From NCBI GenBank assembly GCA_028565635.1, contig JAOXYB010036950.1, forward strand, positions 1 to 48,663: 48,663 bases of DNA, written 5' to 3'. Within the stretch, counting starts at the first letter, position 1, and every line of letters begins with the position of its first letter. This document shows, in pieces, positions 48,040 through 48,663 of this stretch. This DNA comes from Phoronis ovalis (lineage: Eukaryota; Phoronida; Phoronidae). The notes beneath the pieces were generated by a model. The model was not told the DNA's origin and ran no database searches. It was given only the letters and a program-made list of their open reading frames with translations. A program made the position numbers and the translations under genes.

Positions 48040-48187
48040 TACTTCAAACAACGCGATAATCGGCGAGATCGACGATGACGTCACCCGGAAGTAGGGCATT
48101 CGGGCATGTTTGCCATCTGTTTACAGCTGATTTAACGCGATTTGTTATCTTGTTTTTACAGTTTTATTTCGCGTAAAACAGTGTAAA
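48040..48187. promoter_or_regulatory. CRE plus ETS promoter-like module
   Basis: TGACGTCA (48076-48083) is a full palindromic CRE, followed one base later by CCGGAAGT (48085-48092), a consensus ETS/GABP site. An E-box CAGCTG lies at 48124-48129. The block is CpG-rich against the AT-rich background. It ends about 95 bp before the ATG of the THAP-type frame at 48188. CRE and ETS pairs are typical of housekeeping, often bidirectional, promoters. The module may serve the plus-strand THAP start, zfp64 on the minus strand, or a mobile repeat that carries both. Confidence 0.45.
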
Positions 48188-48286
48188 ATGCCTAATAAAC
48201 ACTGTTGTTATGGTCTGTGCAATTCACACTCTCGATATGCGGACCGTGAAGTAATGCAGGGAGTGTTTTTTAGAAATGTATCATAA
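48188..48286 (+). pseudogene. Truncated THAP-domain protein start
   Basis: The frame reads MPNKHCCYGLCNSHSRYADR and then EVMQGVFF before RNVS and a stop, 32 residues in all. The MPN-x-x-CC-x3-C-x-S-x-S-R-Y opening followed by a GVFF motif is the beginning of a THAP zinc-finger domain. THAP is a C2CH DNA-binding module found in host genes and P-element-type transposases. The continuation (PFP motif, the second Cys and His, and the AVPTIF box) is absent from the adjoining sequence. Either it is a truncated copy, or it is a first exon whose donor I cannot identify; no clear GT donor in frame is seen. A pseudogene or repeat-borne fragment is more likely. Confidence 0.55.
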
Positions 48287-48380
48287 GTATATTATATAAT
48301 GCCATGCTATGCTTGAGGACATTGATGGACATTCTGCTGAGTTTTCATCCGGTTATATCTTTAGAAGTATATTATATAAT
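48285..48380. repeat. 16-bp direct repeats flanking 64 bp
   Basis: AAGTATATTATATAAT occurs at 48285-48300 and again at 48365-48380, exact. The 64-bp segment between them follows directly on the broken THAP frame. This could be a target-site-like duplication or a local slippage product in AT-rich DNA. Confidence 0.6.
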
Positions 48381-48564
48381 TATTATATATACATATATTT
48401 TTTAAATTAGCAGTTAATTATGTATAACATTACCATTTCAATCATAATTTCATTATTAACTCGCCTTGCATGACCGGTACTCTTGGATTAGAGGTGGAGT
48501 GTTGAGGTTAAGCTGAGGTTTCTCAGGTCTGGTGTGTGTACATGCGTCGTGAACAGTTGGTATG

Positions 48565-48566
<2 letters not shown>

Positions 48567-48606
<40 letters not shown>
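48567..48606. repeat. TA microsatellite
   Basis: About twenty uninterrupted TA dinucleotides near the right edge of the window. Confidence 0.95.
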
Positions 48607-48608
<2 letters not shown>

Positions 48609-48663
48609 TAGAAATGTCAAATAAATTAACAACACTTGCTGTTTTAGACTTCCACTACAATAA

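Noticed and set aside
47893-48190. Search for the missing 5' coding exon of zfp64 on the minus strand here
   Set aside because: The short frame MANMPECPTSG (48077-48112) ends at a stop with no usable phase-1 donor. I therefore place the 5' exon outside the window.

Overview
This is an AT-rich animal nuclear genome window with two intron-containing zinc-finger genes, both on the minus strand. The spliced architecture (GT-AG introns of about 0.25 to 14.5 kb), decayed non-LTR retrotransposons, scattered C/G-tract repeats and a THAP-type fragment indicate an invertebrate bilaterian. A lophotrochozoan such as a mollusc is my best guess from repeat style, but that part is an impression rather than a demonstration.

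Layout. 1-2300: a decayed LINE, with a minus-strand reverse-transcriptase 3' half (about 250-1080) and a plus-strand ORF1 remnant (about 1466-2290). 3226-29760: a complete Spalt-like gene (sall), five coding exons that join in frame to 1188 residues, all introns phase 1. The first exon (29688-29760) encodes only the conserved N-terminal MSRRKQ-type motif and is separated from the rest by a 14.5-kb intron. 29761-42936: about 13 kb of intergenic DNA with a promoter-like segment immediately upstream of sall, several repeat remnants and one GC/CpG-richer island (about 36030-36380). 42937-47892: a ZFP64 orthologue, six coding exons seen, ten C2H2 fingers, 677 residues visible; its 5' coding exon or exons are not found and probably lie beyond the right edge. 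48040-48286: a CRE plus ETS promoter-like module followed by a truncated plus-strand THAP-domain start. 48567-48606: a TA microsatellite.

How the parts relate. Sall proteins are nuclear transcriptional regulators that recruit the NuRD complex through the extreme N-terminus and bind AT-rich DNA through a particular finger pair; ZFP64 is a nuclear C2H2 transcription factor. The main finding is their arrangement. Sall and zfp64 are neighbours in the same orientation and order that I recall for SALL4 and ZFP64 on human 20q13, which would make this an ancient bilaterian microsynteny block. The two genes also share an intron of identical phase at the same residue of a zinc finger. I found no CRISPR array, operon, tRNA or rRNA, and no additional intact protein-coding gene.
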